This document shows positions 51,594-60,147 of a stretch of 64,000 bases of DNA, piece after piece; the stretch's first letter is position 1, and each line of letters starts with the position of its first letter. A program made the position numbers and the translations under genes. The notes under the pieces were generated by a model. The model was not told the origin of the DNA. It saw only the letters and a list, made by a program, of their open reading frames with translations, and did no database searches. This DNA comes from Chlamydiia bacterium (GTDB lineage: Bacteria; Chlamydiota; Chlamydiia; Chlamydiales; Simkaniaceae): assembly GCA_022601645.1 (NCBI GenBank), contig JAJACH010000002.1, positions 186,001 to 250,000 on the forward strand, read 5' to 3'.

Positions 51594-52763
51594 ATGACTT
51601 TTAACCTTCTTAAGAAACTCCCGGTAGCTGTCGCTGCTTTATCTGTTGTAACAGGTTTTGCTGCTATGGATACAGAGTCTCGCATCAACTCACTTGAATC
51701 ACAGATGAAACAAGTGCGTGGCGAAACTGCAATGGGAACTTACGGAGCTGTAAGCGCAACTGCTCGTCCAGAAGTGGACGGTCAGGGCGTATATGTACTT
51801 GCTGACGTCTTTGTATGGCGTGCAAGAATGGGCGGCACTGACTACCTAGTCACAAGCCAAGCAAAAATTACTAATCAATCGCTTCCACAGTATGGAACAG
51901 TCAAAGACATTAACTTTGGTTGGGACTGGGGCTTTAGAGTAGGTTTAGGATATAACTTCCTTCACGATGGTTGGGATATGAACCTCGTGTACACATACTT
52001 TAGAACTTCAAAGTCTGATGGGCACTCAGTTGGATTAAACGATGATATCGTTCCAACACGTGGGTCATCTGCTATGCTAAACGGAGAAGTTGGTAGCTTC
52101 ACACATTGTAACAAAGCAAGTTCAAGTGGACGTATCCTATTGAACGACCTTATGCTTACACTTGGTAAAGCATACTTCATCTCTCCAGAGCTTTCTTTCA
52201 GACCAAGCGTTGGTTTAGAAAGCACATGGTTAGACCTACAACAAGATACAACCTACTCAAACGGTAGTCAGTTAAGCGTTCACTCAGTGTTTGCGAATGA
52301 CGACCTTAACTTCTGGGGTATTGGTCCTCGTTTTGCAGCAGACGGTAAATGGCATCTAGGAAAAGGCTTTAGCTTTTTCGGTGACTTAGCCTTCTCGCTC
52401 CTTTACGGACAATTTGACGTTGAGCACAAAAACTGGTTCTCAAGTAAAGTTCCAGCGCTTGTAGGTTCAGCATCACAAACTGCAAACCACGAAGCTAAAA
52501 TATCTAACGACAAGCACGCGTTCACTCCAATGACACGCATGCAACTCGGTCTTAGCTATGATGTTTTTGTAGATAACAACAAACAACATCTAGGTATTAA
52601 GCTTGGTTACGAAACACAATACTGGTGGAACGTACAGCAATTCCTTACAGTTAATGACCAGTTCATTGACGCAACGATTGCTAACCAAGGTGTTCGCTAC
52701 GAGCACATGAACGAAGATCTAGCATTCAACGGGGTTACACTCGAAGTACGCTGGGACTTCTAG
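51594..52763 (+). CDS. Lpg1974-type pore-forming outer-membrane protein (MOMP-like) A
   Basis: A 389-residue outer-membrane protein. Signal peptide: MTFNLLKKLPVAVAALSVVTGFAA. A short coiled coil (MDTESRINSLESQMKQVRG) follows, as in Legionella MOMP-type porins and the multi-copy porins of Simkania and Waddlia. The barrel begins GQGVYVLADVFVWRARMGGTDYL and shows WGFRVGLGYNF, FWGIGPRFAADGKW and a closing GVTLEVRWDF with terminal Phe. It likely forms a main pore of the envelope. It has its own terminator downstream and a paralogue next door. The smooth composition suggests high expression. Confidence 0.88.
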   Translation: MTFNLLKKLPVAVAALSVVTGFAAMDTESRINSLESQMKQVRGETAMGTYGAVSATARPEVDGQGVYVLADVFVWRARMGGTDYLVTSQAKITNQSLPQYGTVKDINFGWDWGFRVGLGYNFLHDGWDMNLVYTYFRTSKSDGHSVGLNDDIVPTRGSSAMLNGEVGSFTHCNKASSSGRILLNDLMLTLGKAYFISPELSFRPSVGLESTWLDLQQDTTYSNGSQLSVHSVFANDDLNFWGIGPRFAADGKWHLGKGFSFFGDLAFSLLYGQFDVEHKNWFSSKVPALVGSASQTANHEAKISNDKHAFTPMTRMQLGLSYDVFVDNNKQHLGIKLGYETQYWWNVQQFLTVNDQFIDATIANQGVRYEHMNEDLAFNGVTLEVRWDF

Positions 52764-52794
52764 ACTTTTCCAAACTTGGAAAAAGTTCAGACTT

Positions 52795-52828
52795 AGAGGT
52801 AGGGATTTTCCCTACCTCTTTTTTTTTG
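52795..52828 (+). terminator. Intrinsic terminator after porin A
   Basis: An 11-base perfect stem (AGAGGTAGGGA and its complement) with a three-base loop, directly followed by a run of nine to ten T. The hairpin sits 31 bases after the porin stop. This is the clearest Rho-independent terminator in the window. Confidence 0.93.
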
Positions 52829-52950
52829 TCTATTTACAACAAGTCTTGTGCTATGGAGTATCACTCTTACGGCAGTCATCTTTTGGCGATCTTTTCCCTA
52901 GCTTGTTTTTTTGCTTGCCAAACAATCTGAGAGAGAATAATTAGTAGAGA

Positions 52951-53997
52951 ATGAAGCTTTTTATTTCTTCTCTATTTGTCTTATCAACAATCTCAGCCTT
53001 CGGCTTAGAAAGTAATTCCACAAAAATTAAGAAGTTAGAAGAGCGGATAAATGCCTTAGAAGAGGGAACCTCTCGCATTGCAAGCCCGCAAGTTGATGGG
53101 TACGGTGTCCAGTTGGGTATAGAACCTATTTACTGGCGAGCTAAGATCGAGGGGACGGAAATTGCTTACTCAAATCAAGCGGCAACAACTTCTGTGCCGA
53201 TTAAAGGCGACACGATCGATGTCAATCCAAGTTGGAAGTGGGGCCTCCGCGTTCATGCAACGAAATTTTTCCAGTATGATGGGTGGGACCTTGACGTTAA
53301 CTTCTTGTTTTATCGTCCTCGTGGTTCAGAAGGAACTTCTCGCTCAACGGCGAATGGCCGTATCCCGTTAAAAAGTGGGTTGATTACATCTGGCTTAATC
53401 AATAAAGCAACATCTGAGCTTTCCATGAACTACTATTGTTTGAATGGTGAACTTGGAAAACATTTTTTTGTATCAAACCATCTATCTCTCCGTCTTTTTG
53501 CAAGTTTGCAGTCTGTATGGCTAGATATTGAGCAGGATACCAACTACTCAGGGGGGAATGTTTTAGGCCCTCACACGTCAGAGATTCGTGAGAAAAACGA
53601 TTTCTGGGGGATGGGTCCACGACTTGGCGTGATGACAAAGTGGGATTTTGGCAGTGGTGTCTATTTTGATGCGATGGTAGCCCCGGCATTACTCTATGGT
53701 TACTACGACGTTCGCTATAAGGAAGAACGTACGCTTTCTACTTTGCAGAAAATTAACCTCCGCGACCAAAAGCACCGCTTTGCACCTAACGTGCAGTTTA
53801 AAGCCTCGCTTGGCTGGGGTGGATATGTGAATGAGAAGAAGCAATACATTGATGTAGGTTTTGGCTATGAGGCTCAATTCTATTTCAACCAAAACCAAAT
53901 GCTCTATTTCTACGAGCTCAATCCGCTGCGCTATAAAAACTACGATGGTGATTTAGGAATGCACGGTGTGACTTTCCGTTTAAACGTTACGTTTTAG
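52951..53997 (+). CDS. Lpg1974-type pore-forming outer-membrane protein (MOMP-like) B
   Basis: A 348-residue paralogue of the previous porin. Signal peptide MKLFISSLFVLSTISAFG, then coiled coil ESNSTKIKKLEERINALEEG, then GYGVQLGIEPIYWRAKIEGTEIAYS, WKWGLRVHATKFF and FWGMGPRLGVMTKW, each with a direct counterpart in porin A. It ends GVTFRLNVTF with terminal Phe. Codon use and ribosome site (weak) differ from porin A, so it is probably less expressed. The 3' end overlaps the exported methyltransferase gene by eleven bases. Confidence 0.87.
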   Translation: MKLFISSLFVLSTISAFGLESNSTKIKKLEERINALEEGTSRIASPQVDGYGVQLGIEPIYWRAKIEGTEIAYSNQAATTSVPIKGDTIDVNPSWKWGLRVHATKFFQYDGWDLDVNFLFYRPRGSEGTSRSTANGRIPLKSGLITSGLINKATSELSMNYYCLNGELGKHFFVSNHLSLRLFASLQSVWLDIEQDTNYSGGNVLGPHTSEIREKNDFWGMGPRLGVMTKWDFGSGVYFDAMVAPALLYGYYDVRYKEERTLSTLQKINLRDQKHRFAPNVQFKASLGWGGYVNEKKQYIDVGFGYEAQFYFNQNQMLYFYELNPLRYKNYDGDLGMHGVTFRLNVTF

Positions 53998-54925
53998 AGG
54001 ACTTTTTTTTTAAAACTAAAAAATGAGTCCCTGGCATACTCCATGCATTTTCATCACGAACATATACCTGAAGGTCATCATACAACTTACTTAAATCGAT
54101 CGAAATACCATAAGTCCGTTGTAATAGTGTCAGAAATAACAGAGCGTGATTATAGTAGCGTATTCTATTGATGTCTCCTTCGAAGATGGTCGTACTATGC
54201 GTTAATTGTCCCTCTAGATCAAGGTTGCTAAATTCTATTTCGTACACCTTACTGAGTTCAGAGGCGTCTGAATACATTGCCTGAAACAGTTCAAATGACA
54301 CTTTACGGTTACCTTTTGTCTGTGCTTTAAGTGCCAAGCGCAAAGCTTCATCAACAGCTGGCAAAGGGGGGGAATTTTTATGGGCTTTGTCAAATGACTC
54401 AATGATAACCACATGACCATCGGGCTCTAAATAGGTTGCAGCATTGAGAAGAGCTTTTACAGGATCGTTAAGATGTTGGAGGGTTAAGCGAAATAATACA
54501 ATATTTGCAGTTCCTTCTAAGCTTATATCACAGATTTCTGCATCGCCTTCCTGAAAGGTTAGGGTGTCGGTTGCATAGAAGTCATTTGCTTTTTCTATCG
54601 ATGCTGGCAATAATTCAATTCCGTGAAACATCTTATCTGGAAAATGTTGTGCTAACCTGTGCAAATAAGCGCCGTTGCCGCTTCCAATTTCAAGAATACG
54701 CTTTGCGATATTCCAGTATGTATTTTGACCAAGCCATAACGCTTCTGAAGAAAAAAAGAGATCGGCTTGTCCTTTAAGAAAAACATTCCATAATTCTGCA
54801 TCGCTTGCATTTTCTAACTTTTCTAGGCAGTTGTGTTTATCATATTTTATGAGGTTTTCCAATGCGTTACTTGCTCCAAATAGTGATGAAGATATGACAA
54901 CAAGAGATAAAAAATGTTTAATCAT
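53987..54925 (-). CDS. Class I SAM methyltransferase with an apparent signal peptide
   Basis: A 312-residue protein. Motif I of the Rossmann fold reads ILEIGSGNGAYL (from residue ~77), motif II region MFHGIELLPASIEKA, then FQEGDAEICDI and NIVLFRLTLQHLNDP (motif IV). The oddity is the N-terminus: MIKHFLSLVVISSSLFGASNA looks like a cleavable Sec signal. Methyltransferases need cytoplasmic SAM, so a secreted enzyme would have to act in host space or the segment is a membrane anchor. Substrate unknown. Confidence 0.65.
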   Translation of the reverse strand: MIKHFLSLVVISSSLFGASNALENLIKYDKHNCLEKLENASDAELWNVFLKGQADLFFSSEALWLGQNTYWNIAKRILEIGSGNGAYLHRLAQHFPDKMFHGIELLPASIEKANDFYATDTLTFQEGDAEICDISLEGTANIVLFRLTLQHLNDPVKALLNAATYLEPDGHVVIIESFDKAHKNSPPLPAVDEALRLALKAQTKGNRKVSFELFQAMYSDASELSKVYEIEFSNLDLEGQLTHSTTIFEGDINRIRYYNHALLFLTLLQRTYGISIDLSKLYDDLQVYVRDENAWSMPGTHFLVLKKKSSKT

Positions 54926-54930
54926 AATGT

Positions 54931-55185
54931 CTATCTAATTTCGAAATTTGATTCACTGACTTCTAAGGGGGAGACTTCAATGGCGTCGATGCGACCCATA
55001 TCGAGTCTTGAGCGGATTTCTTCGATGAGTGTTTCTACGTCCTTTTCATTGCCATCAAGACCAATTTCTACGTCGCCGGAGGATAAGTTCTTTACATACC
55101 CTGTAAAGCCAAGATCTTTTGCTGTGTCACGTGCTATAGCTCGAAAGCAAACACCTTGCACCAGGCCTTTAACGATAATACGCAT
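54931..55185 (-). CDS. acyP: Acylphosphatase
   Basis: An 84-residue acylphosphatase. KGLVQGVCFRAIARDTAKDLGFTGYVKNLSSGDVEI carries the phosphate-loop Arg (in VCFR) and the catalytic Asn (in KNL). It hydrolyses acyl phosphates such as 1,3-bisphosphoglycerate and acetyl phosphate. The ATG at 55185 is preferred because it gives the standard length and starts at the first beta strand; the longer frame adds seven residues. It overlaps dus by 17 bases in an operon with yggT. Confidence 0.88.
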   Translation of the reverse strand: MRIIVKGLVQGVCFRAIARDTAKDLGFTGYVKNLSSGDVEIGLDGNEKDVETLIEEIRSRLDMGRIDAIEVSPLEVSESNFEIR

Positions 55186-56146
55186 CTTCCCATCCATAGG
55201 TTTCAAAGAGGTTTTTCACCTCTTTTGTTGATTTTGATTTGTTAAGGGCTTCACGCAACTTTTTAGTACCAACACCTGAGCGAAGGTACCAGCAGCCGAC
55301 GCGACGAAGGTCGATCAGTGCTTTTCGTTCGTCTTGGTAGGAAAGGATTTCATGGTAGTGGTCGAGGAGAAGGTCGCGGTAGTCGGTGCCATGGTAGGTG
55401 AGTTGAGACTTGCCTTCCATAAGACGGCGAATGTTCTCTGCGATAAAGGGTTGTCCAAGTGTGCCGCGCGAGACTAATACGGCGTCGCAGCCTGTTTTTT
55501 CAAACATCTGCTTTGCATCTTCCGGTGTGAACACATCGCCGTTACCGATGACAAGAATGTTGTTAGCAGCTTTTTTAGCCTCAGCGATGTGGTCCCAGTT
55601 TGAGTCGCCTTTATAGCCTTGAACACGGGTTCGTCCGTGAACAGCGATGGCTTTTGCCCCAGCAAGTTCAGCGATTTGCGTGATTTTTGCGGTGCAAAAA
55701 CTCTCTTCGTCCCAGCCGCAGCGGATTTTCACTGTGACGGGAATCGACACGGCGTTGACCATCTCGTTTAGGATATCGCCAATTTTGTTGGGGGTCTTTA
55801 ATAGACCGGAGCCGCTCCCGTCTTTGGTGACTTTATCAACAGGACATCCACAATTTAGGTCGAGTACGTCAAAGCCAAGATCCTCTATGATGCGGGCAGC
55901 CTCTCCTGCTAAGTGGGGCTTACTTCCGCAAAGCTGTGCACCGATCGCGCGCATGTCGGGGGAATAATCAAGAAGGCGGTAGGTTCCTTGATCGTGGCGA
56001 ACTAAGGCATCCATTTTGACCATCTCGGTATACATGAGCCCTGGTCGGTATTTAGCTCCCATTTTACGAAATGGGTAGTCAGAGCAGCCTGCAAGTGGGG
56101 CATAGAAAATATTCGAGGGAAGAGTAAGGTTGCCTAGTTTAATCAT
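55169..56146 (-). CDS. dus: tRNA-dihydrouridine synthase (DusB type)
   Basis: A 325-residue FMN-dependent Dus enzyme. APLAGCSDYPFR begins the barrel, LNCGCPVDKVTKDGSGSGLL carries the catalytic Cys101, and VKIRCGWDEE, IAVHGRTRVQGYKG and VIGNGDVFTPEDA are flavin/tRNA-binding segments. It reduces uridines in tRNA D-loops. Ortholog of CT644 (yohI). It begins in an ATGA overlap with yggT and overlaps the acylphosphatase gene. Confidence 0.94.
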   Translation of the reverse strand: MIKLGNLTLPSNIFYAPLAGCSDYPFRKMGAKYRPGLMYTEMVKMDALVRHDQGTYRLLDYSPDMRAIGAQLCGSKPHLAGEAARIIEDLGFDVLDLNCGCPVDKVTKDGSGSGLLKTPNKIGDILNEMVNAVSIPVTVKIRCGWDEESFCTAKITQIAELAGAKAIAVHGRTRVQGYKGDSNWDHIAEAKKAANNILVIGNGDVFTPEDAKQMFEKTGCDAVLVSRGTLGQPFIAENIRRLMEGKSQLTYHGTDYRDLLLDHYHEILSYQDERKALIDLRRVGCWYLRSGVGTKKLREALNKSKSTKEVKNLFETYGWEDAYYR

Positions 56147-56427
56147 GCGGGAAGAATACTTAGGATCACAGCTTCCATAATTTTAATCGAAAAGAAGGCT
56201 AGTAGGGGACTTAGGTCCAAAACGCCGCCGATCGGGGGGATAATGCGCCTAAAAACATTCAAATAGGGATCGGTGTAGTAGGCGACAAAGCGCATGATCT
56301 TCGAGTTTTGGAAATTGGGGAACCAAGAGCCCAGAATCCGCACTAAAAGTAAAATTGTATAGCTATAGAAAATTAGGTGTACAATGTATGCCAGCATATA
56401 TGGTAATATCTTACCAAAATTGACCAT
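56143..56427 (-). CDS. yggT: YggT-family membrane protein
   Basis: A 94-residue protein with two hydrophobic segments. The family motif is VRILGSWFPN followed by YYTDPYLNVFRRIIPPIGGVLDLSPLLAF. YggT proteins are small inner-membrane proteins linked to osmotic stress and, in some bacteria, to division-site organisation; the precise function is unknown. The start is 18 bases from the divergent PilM/N-like gene. Confidence 0.9.
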   Translation of the reverse strand: MVNFGKILPYMLAYIVHLIFYSYTILLLVRILGSWFPNFQNSKIMRFVAYYTDPYLNVFRRIIPPIGGVLDLSPLLAFFSIKIMEAVILSILPA

Positions 56428-56445
56428 TTAGCTAGGATAAAAACT

Positions 56446-57585
56446 TTGGATATCGTGGGGATTTATCCCGAAGGGGATCATTTTCGAGTTGTCACTTCTA
56501 AGGGGAAAACCTCAAAAATTTCCAACTTAGATGATCAACCTCCGGGTAGAGCCGTCGCTTTGCCAGGTGTCATTGTCAGGCAATTTGACGCACCGCTTCG
56601 AAAAAAACGCCTGCTTTCAACGCTTCCCTACCAATTGGATGAAACGCTGCCCTATGGAGAAGAGGATCGCCTCATTTTTCCACAGCTTAGAAAGGGGGGA
56701 GCAACGCTTTTTATTGGATCAAATTCTGCTTTAGATCAATTGATTGAAAATACTCATCCGATGTGGGTTTCCTCGATTCCAAGTGCCCTTTTCCGTTATG
56801 TAAAAGAAACATTTGATGCGCCTGATACGGGCCTCTTCTATTTTGAAGGGGAGTGCGAAGCCTTTGCATTGGACATTGAAGAGGGGCGATTAAGTCGCTT
56901 TGTTCAACTCCCATCGAAAGATGCCAAAACGCGCGTGCTGGCGTTTTTCAATAGAGATGAATTCACGGAGATTACAGATCCTTATGCAATTGCCCATGGC
57001 CTTGTCTTGGAAGCTCAGGCCAAAGATGGGAGGTCAGTACAATTTTTATCAAAAGCCAAACGGCATCCTAAAATTAAGCGTGAGATCAGACTAAAACTGC
57101 TTTGTGTGGCACTTTTAACTCTCACTCTTATTGGCGTGAGCGGCTATTTGATGGAAAATCACTTAAAAACTCTTGAGGCTAACTACGAAACGGGTGTTCA
57201 AAAGCTTAGTCAGGAAATGCCAGCGCTTAAAGGGAAACGATCTCTTTCAAGCATGAAAAAAGCTTTGAAAAAGCAGGAAAAGGGAAAAACGCTTTTTGAG
57301 CCGCCACCAAAGGTAACAAAACTTTTAGCTCACTTAGACCCTCTCTTAGAAGGCATTGAGATTGTAGCGCTTGAAACAGAACTTGAAGAGTACCCAACGT
57401 GTAAACAAATGACGCAGCCTTACGTGATGCGCGTTCACTTAGTATTTAAAACAAAATCAGCGATGGTTGCTGAAGCCTTTCATGAAGTATTGATGCAAGG
57501 GGATGATTTAATCGACCAAGACAAAGAAGTGCGTTGGTCAAGGACAAGCCATGGATATGAAACGACATTTTACCTTAAATCGTAA
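56446..57585 (+). CDS. PilM/PilN (GspL)-like pilus/secretion platform protein
   Basis: A 379-residue protein, starting at TTG. The first ~215 residues resemble a divergent PilM/GspL actin-like domain (FDAPLRKKRLLSTLPYQLDETLPYGEEDRLIFP is typical of the SLP-P loop that binds PilN). One membrane segment follows (LLCVALLTLTLIGVSGYL, ~225-242), then a coiled coil and a ferredoxin-like periplasmic domain as in PilN/GspL. So it looks like PilM and PilN fused. The next gene is PilO-like. In chlamydiae this position corresponds to CT646. Call is by architecture and weak motifs. Confidence 0.55.
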   Translation: MDIVGIYPEGDHFRVVTSKGKTSKISNLDDQPPGRAVALPGVIVRQFDAPLRKKRLLSTLPYQLDETLPYGEEDRLIFPQLRKGGATLFIGSNSALDQLIENTHPMWVSSIPSALFRYVKETFDAPDTGLFYFEGECEAFALDIEEGRLSRFVQLPSKDAKTRVLAFFNRDEFTEITDPYAIAHGLVLEAQAKDGRSVQFLSKAKRHPKIKREIRLKLLCVALLTLTLIGVSGYLMENHLKTLEANYETGVQKLSQEMPALKGKRSLSSMKKALKKQEKGKTLFEPPPKVTKLLAHLDPLLEGIEIVALETELEEYPTCKQMTQPYVMRVHLVFKTKSAMVAEAFHEVLMQGDDLIDQDKEVRWSRTSHGYETTFYLKS

Positions 57586-58159
57586 GCTCCTCTTTGTTTT
57601 AGCAGTGATTCCTGTTGTTTTTTATGGGATGAACTACTCAACTCGCCTAGATAGCGCAAAACAAAAACTTCTTGAGCTTCAAGCTGTTCAAACAAAGACA
57701 AAGCAAGTGAAACGCCTTCTGTTAGATAGCAATGAAGAACAGTATATGGACGCTAACCACCATTATATTGAAACGGTGCTTGAGCAATTTGAGCCTCTCA
57801 AGGAAGAGGGTGCTTTACTAACACGCTTTAAAGAAGACCCTCTTTTGCAAACGACAAAAGCTCTAGCCTCCGAGCTTAGTCGGCTAAAATCGAATAAATT
57901 GCAGTTTGGCGAAGTGAGCCGAAAGCGGTTTGGTGGCTATGTTGATCTAGAAGTGAAGCTCATGCAGCCGGTATGTTTGAGTACAGCTGACTTGAAGGAT
58001 CTTCTTCTTTTGATCGAAAATGTGCCTATTGAAGGCCATGAAGGGGCGCCAAACCCACCCTTTCTAGCCATCAAGCGCTCTGCAATCTATCAAAAAGACA
58101 CGCATTTAGAACTTGATTTAACCCTCATAAAAAGAGAGAAATATGAAAACGCTTTATAA
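57551..58159 (+). CDS. PilO/GspM-like protein
   Basis: A 202-residue protein with one membrane segment (LLFVLAVIPVVFYGMNYS, ~14-31), a coiled coil (LDSAKQKLLELQAVQTKTKQVKRLLLD) and a globular periplasmic end with a ferredoxin-like strand pattern (GGYVDLEVKLMQPV, STADLKDLLLLIENVP). This is the layout of PilO/GspM partners of PilN/GspL. AAGGAC precedes the ATG, which lies inside the upstream gene (35-base overlap). Likely equal to CT647. Together the pair suggests a type II secretion or type IV pilus-like platform. Confidence 0.55.
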   Translation: MDMKRHFTLNRKLLFVLAVIPVVFYGMNYSTRLDSAKQKLLELQAVQTKTKQVKRLLLDSNEEQYMDANHHYIETVLEQFEPLKEEGALLTRFKEDPLLQTTKALASELSRLKSNKLQFGEVSRKRFGGYVDLEVKLMQPVCLSTADLKDLLLLIENVPIEGHEGAPNPPFLAIKRSAIYQKDTHLELDLTLIKREKYENAL

Positions 58160-59288
58160 ACTTACCCTCTTGTGTCTCTTAACAGCGTGTGTATCTAAAG
58201 CTCACGATAGAGATACTTTGACAAGCATTCAGATCATAGATCGGAATGGGTTTGATGAAACAGTGAGTACAAATGAACGTTTAGCTCTCTATGATACTGT
58301 CGATTTCTTAGAGCCCCAGCCCTATAAGAAAATTGTGCGGATCTACTCCTCCAAAGGCTCAAAGATGACCTCGTATCATTCAAATGGGTATCTTTCGCAA
58401 TATTTAGAGCTATTGCAAGGTCGAGCACATGGATTTTATAGAGAGTTTTATCCAAACGGGGGGAAGAAAATAGAGGCATTTGTCATCGAAGGTGTTGGTG
58501 ACCTCACCCCAGAGGCTCAAGCAACCTACCTATTTGAGGGGGTAAGTAGAGCTTGGGATGAAGAGGGGAATCTCTCAGCTGAAATCCCCTACAAGAAAGG
58601 GCATTTTGAAGGTGAGGCGGTCTACTATTATAAGACGGGTGAAATCAAAAAAACGGTGAATTTCCGCGCGGGGATGGTCTCTGGTAAATTGACCGAATAC
58701 CAAGAAAATGGTCAAAAGCTTGTTGAGGAAATCTACGACGCCGACCGACTGCTGACTGGGACTTACCCGAACCATTCAGTTGAAAATGGCAATGGAATTC
58801 GCGCCGTGTATGAGTCAGGCGACCTTAAGGCGACCTATACGTATGTCCAAGGCGTTCCCGAAGGGGAAGTCACTTTGTTTAGTAACGGTGAAAAAAATGC
58901 CATCTACCACATAGCTGCTGGAGAAAAACACGGTCAGGAGATGAGGTTTTTTGAAACAGGCAAGCCAAAAATCTCATTTACCTGGTACAAGGATAAAATA
59001 CAGGGCGCTGCAAAAAGCTGGTACGCAAGCGGACAGCTTGAAAGCGAGAAGGAAATGTATCAAAACAAAAAGCATGGGAATTCCTTTTGCTGGTACAAAG
59101 ACGGCTCGCTGATGATGGTTGAAGAGTATGAGCTAGGCGTTCTTGTGAGCGGAAAATATATGAAACGTGGGCAAAAAACTCCCGTCTCCACTATCAAAAA
59201 AGGAGAGGGCGTTGCAACCCTCTATGATGAAGATGGAATACTTATAAGGAAGGTGAAGTATGAACGAGGACAACCCATCGAAGAATAA
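58143..59288 (+). CDS. MORN-variant repeat lipoprotein
   Basis: A 381-residue exported lipoprotein: MKTLYKLTLLCLLTAC ends in the lipobox LTAC. From about residue 70 there are at least eight MORN-2 type repeats of the form YxxGxxxxxxxxxxGxxxGxxxxxYxxG (HGFYREFYPNGGKKIE, EGEAVYYYKTGEIKK, HGQEMRFFETGKPK, GAAKSWYASGQLESE). Such repeats form beta-hairpin rods that bind proteins or lipids; in databases the family is often mislabelled as YwqK antitoxin. Likely equal to CT648. It overlaps both neighbours, so the PilM/N/O-like genes, this and ygfA form an operon. Confidence 0.8.
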   Translation: MKTLYKLTLLCLLTACVSKAHDRDTLTSIQIIDRNGFDETVSTNERLALYDTVDFLEPQPYKKIVRIYSSKGSKMTSYHSNGYLSQYLELLQGRAHGFYREFYPNGGKKIEAFVIEGVGDLTPEAQATYLFEGVSRAWDEEGNLSAEIPYKKGHFEGEAVYYYKTGEIKKTVNFRAGMVSGKLTEYQENGQKLVEEIYDADRLLTGTYPNHSVENGNGIRAVYESGDLKATYTYVQGVPEGEVTLFSNGEKNAIYHIAAGEKHGQEMRFFETGKPKISFTWYKDKIQGAAKSWYASGQLESEKEMYQNKKHGNSFCWYKDGSLMMVEEYELGVLVSGKYMKRGQKTPVSTIKKGEGVATLYDEDGILIRKVKYERGQPIEE

Positions 59289-59808
59289 GGAAATGCTCCG
59301 AGCCTTCTATAAAGAAAAGCGAGCACACTTAAGCAAGGAGCGTCGAGAGCAGGCAAAACACGACCTCTATGATCTCCTTTGGCCTGAACTGGTCCTTTTT
59401 GACCATGTCCTTTCCTTTATGAATAAGCGGGGCGAGATCGATATGTCAGAGATCAATAAGCATTTAGCTAAAGAGGGTAGACTTGCACTGCCTCGGGTAG
59501 ATGGGGATCACATTGTGACCTACCGCGTTTCCAACTTAGATACTCAGTTAGAGCGTTCAAAAATGGGGATTTTAGAACCCAAGAAAACGTGCCGTAAACT
59601 CGCAGAAATTGACTGTGCCCTGGTGCCTGGCATTGGCTTTGATAAGTTTCACCACCGCTTAGGCTATGGGAAAGGGTTTTACGACAAGTATCTAGCTGAT
59701 TGCGAAAAGTGTCCATCATTTGGCGTGGGGTATCGAGAGCAACTTATTGAAGATGCTTTGCCACGTGAATCTCACGACATCAAATTGACATCAACGTTCT
59801 TGGTTTAA
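59260..59808 (+). CDS. ygfA: 5-formyltetrahydrofolate cyclo-ligase
   Basis: A 182-residue enzyme converting 5-formyl-THF to 5,10-methenyl-THF with ATP. The conserved N-terminal RAFYKEKRAHL and the C-terminal VPGIGFDKFHHRLGYGKGFYDKYLA (ATP/Mg site, Gly-rich) are present. GAAGGTGAAGT precedes the ATG. Ortholog of CT649, which in Chlamydia precedes recA; here recA is 44 kb away. The end overlaps the small secreted-protein gene by 18 bases. Confidence 0.93.
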   Translation: MNEDNPSKNKEMLRAFYKEKRAHLSKERREQAKHDLYDLLWPELVLFDHVLSFMNKRGEIDMSEINKHLAKEGRLALPRVDGDHIVTYRVSNLDTQLERSKMGILEPKKTCRKLAEIDCALVPGIGFDKFHHRLGYGKGFYDKYLADCEKCPSFGVGYREQLIEDALPRESHDIKLTSTFLV

Positions 59809-60147
59809 ATACGGCTCGTTTTTCGGCGGTGGCTTGCAGTAGTGCTGCCCATTGCTGCCCTGCGCTGTCACAGTAGCGCCTGAGGGGACGTATGTGCTTA
59901 CACCATAGGCATTGCCATTCGGGCATGTAAACACGACAGTGTAGGGCGTATAAGAGTACACTGTGCCGCCAAGGAAGTTATCAAGCCATTGCATGCGCGA
60001 TTGAGGCTGAACTGTCATCGAGCCAAGGTTATCTCCTGATCCGGAGATAATATTCGCGGTTAAAACGTAATTGCTATCGTTGTAAACCCAAAGGTTTCCG
60101 AAAGCTGTACCTGTAATAAGGAGTAGGCTAACGACGAGCTTTTTCAT
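59791..60147 (-). CDS. Small secreted hypothetical protein
   Basis: A 118-residue protein beginning MKKLVVSLLLITGTAFG, a clear signal peptide; the start is fixed by GGAGG six bases upstream, inside the oppA gene end. The mature part is beta-rich (LWVYNDSNYVLTANIISG, GTVYSYTPYTVVFTC) with two cysteines that could pair, and ends with a Pro-rich tail. Family not recognised. It is probably a periplasmic or surface protein cotranscribed with the oligopeptide-binding protein. Confidence 0.7.
   Translation of the reverse strand: MKKLVVSLLLITGTAFGNLWVYNDSNYVLTANIISGSGDNLGSMTVQPQSRMQWLDNFLGGTVYSYTPYTVVFTCPNGNAYGVSTYVPSGATVTAQGSNGQHYCKPPPKNEPYLNQER

Noticed and set aside
18351..55110. Many TGTAAAGCC half-sites resembling one arm of the palindrome (for example 31868, 40485, 43959, 49350, 55100)
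   Set aside because: They lack the second arm and lie in ordinary coding sequence, where several encode similar short peptide patterns; chance and codon use explain them.
58143..59288. MORN lipoprotein as a toxin-antitoxin component (YwqK-type name)
   Set aside because: The name is a database habit for MORN-2 repeats; no toxin partner is present and the protein has a lipoprotein signal.
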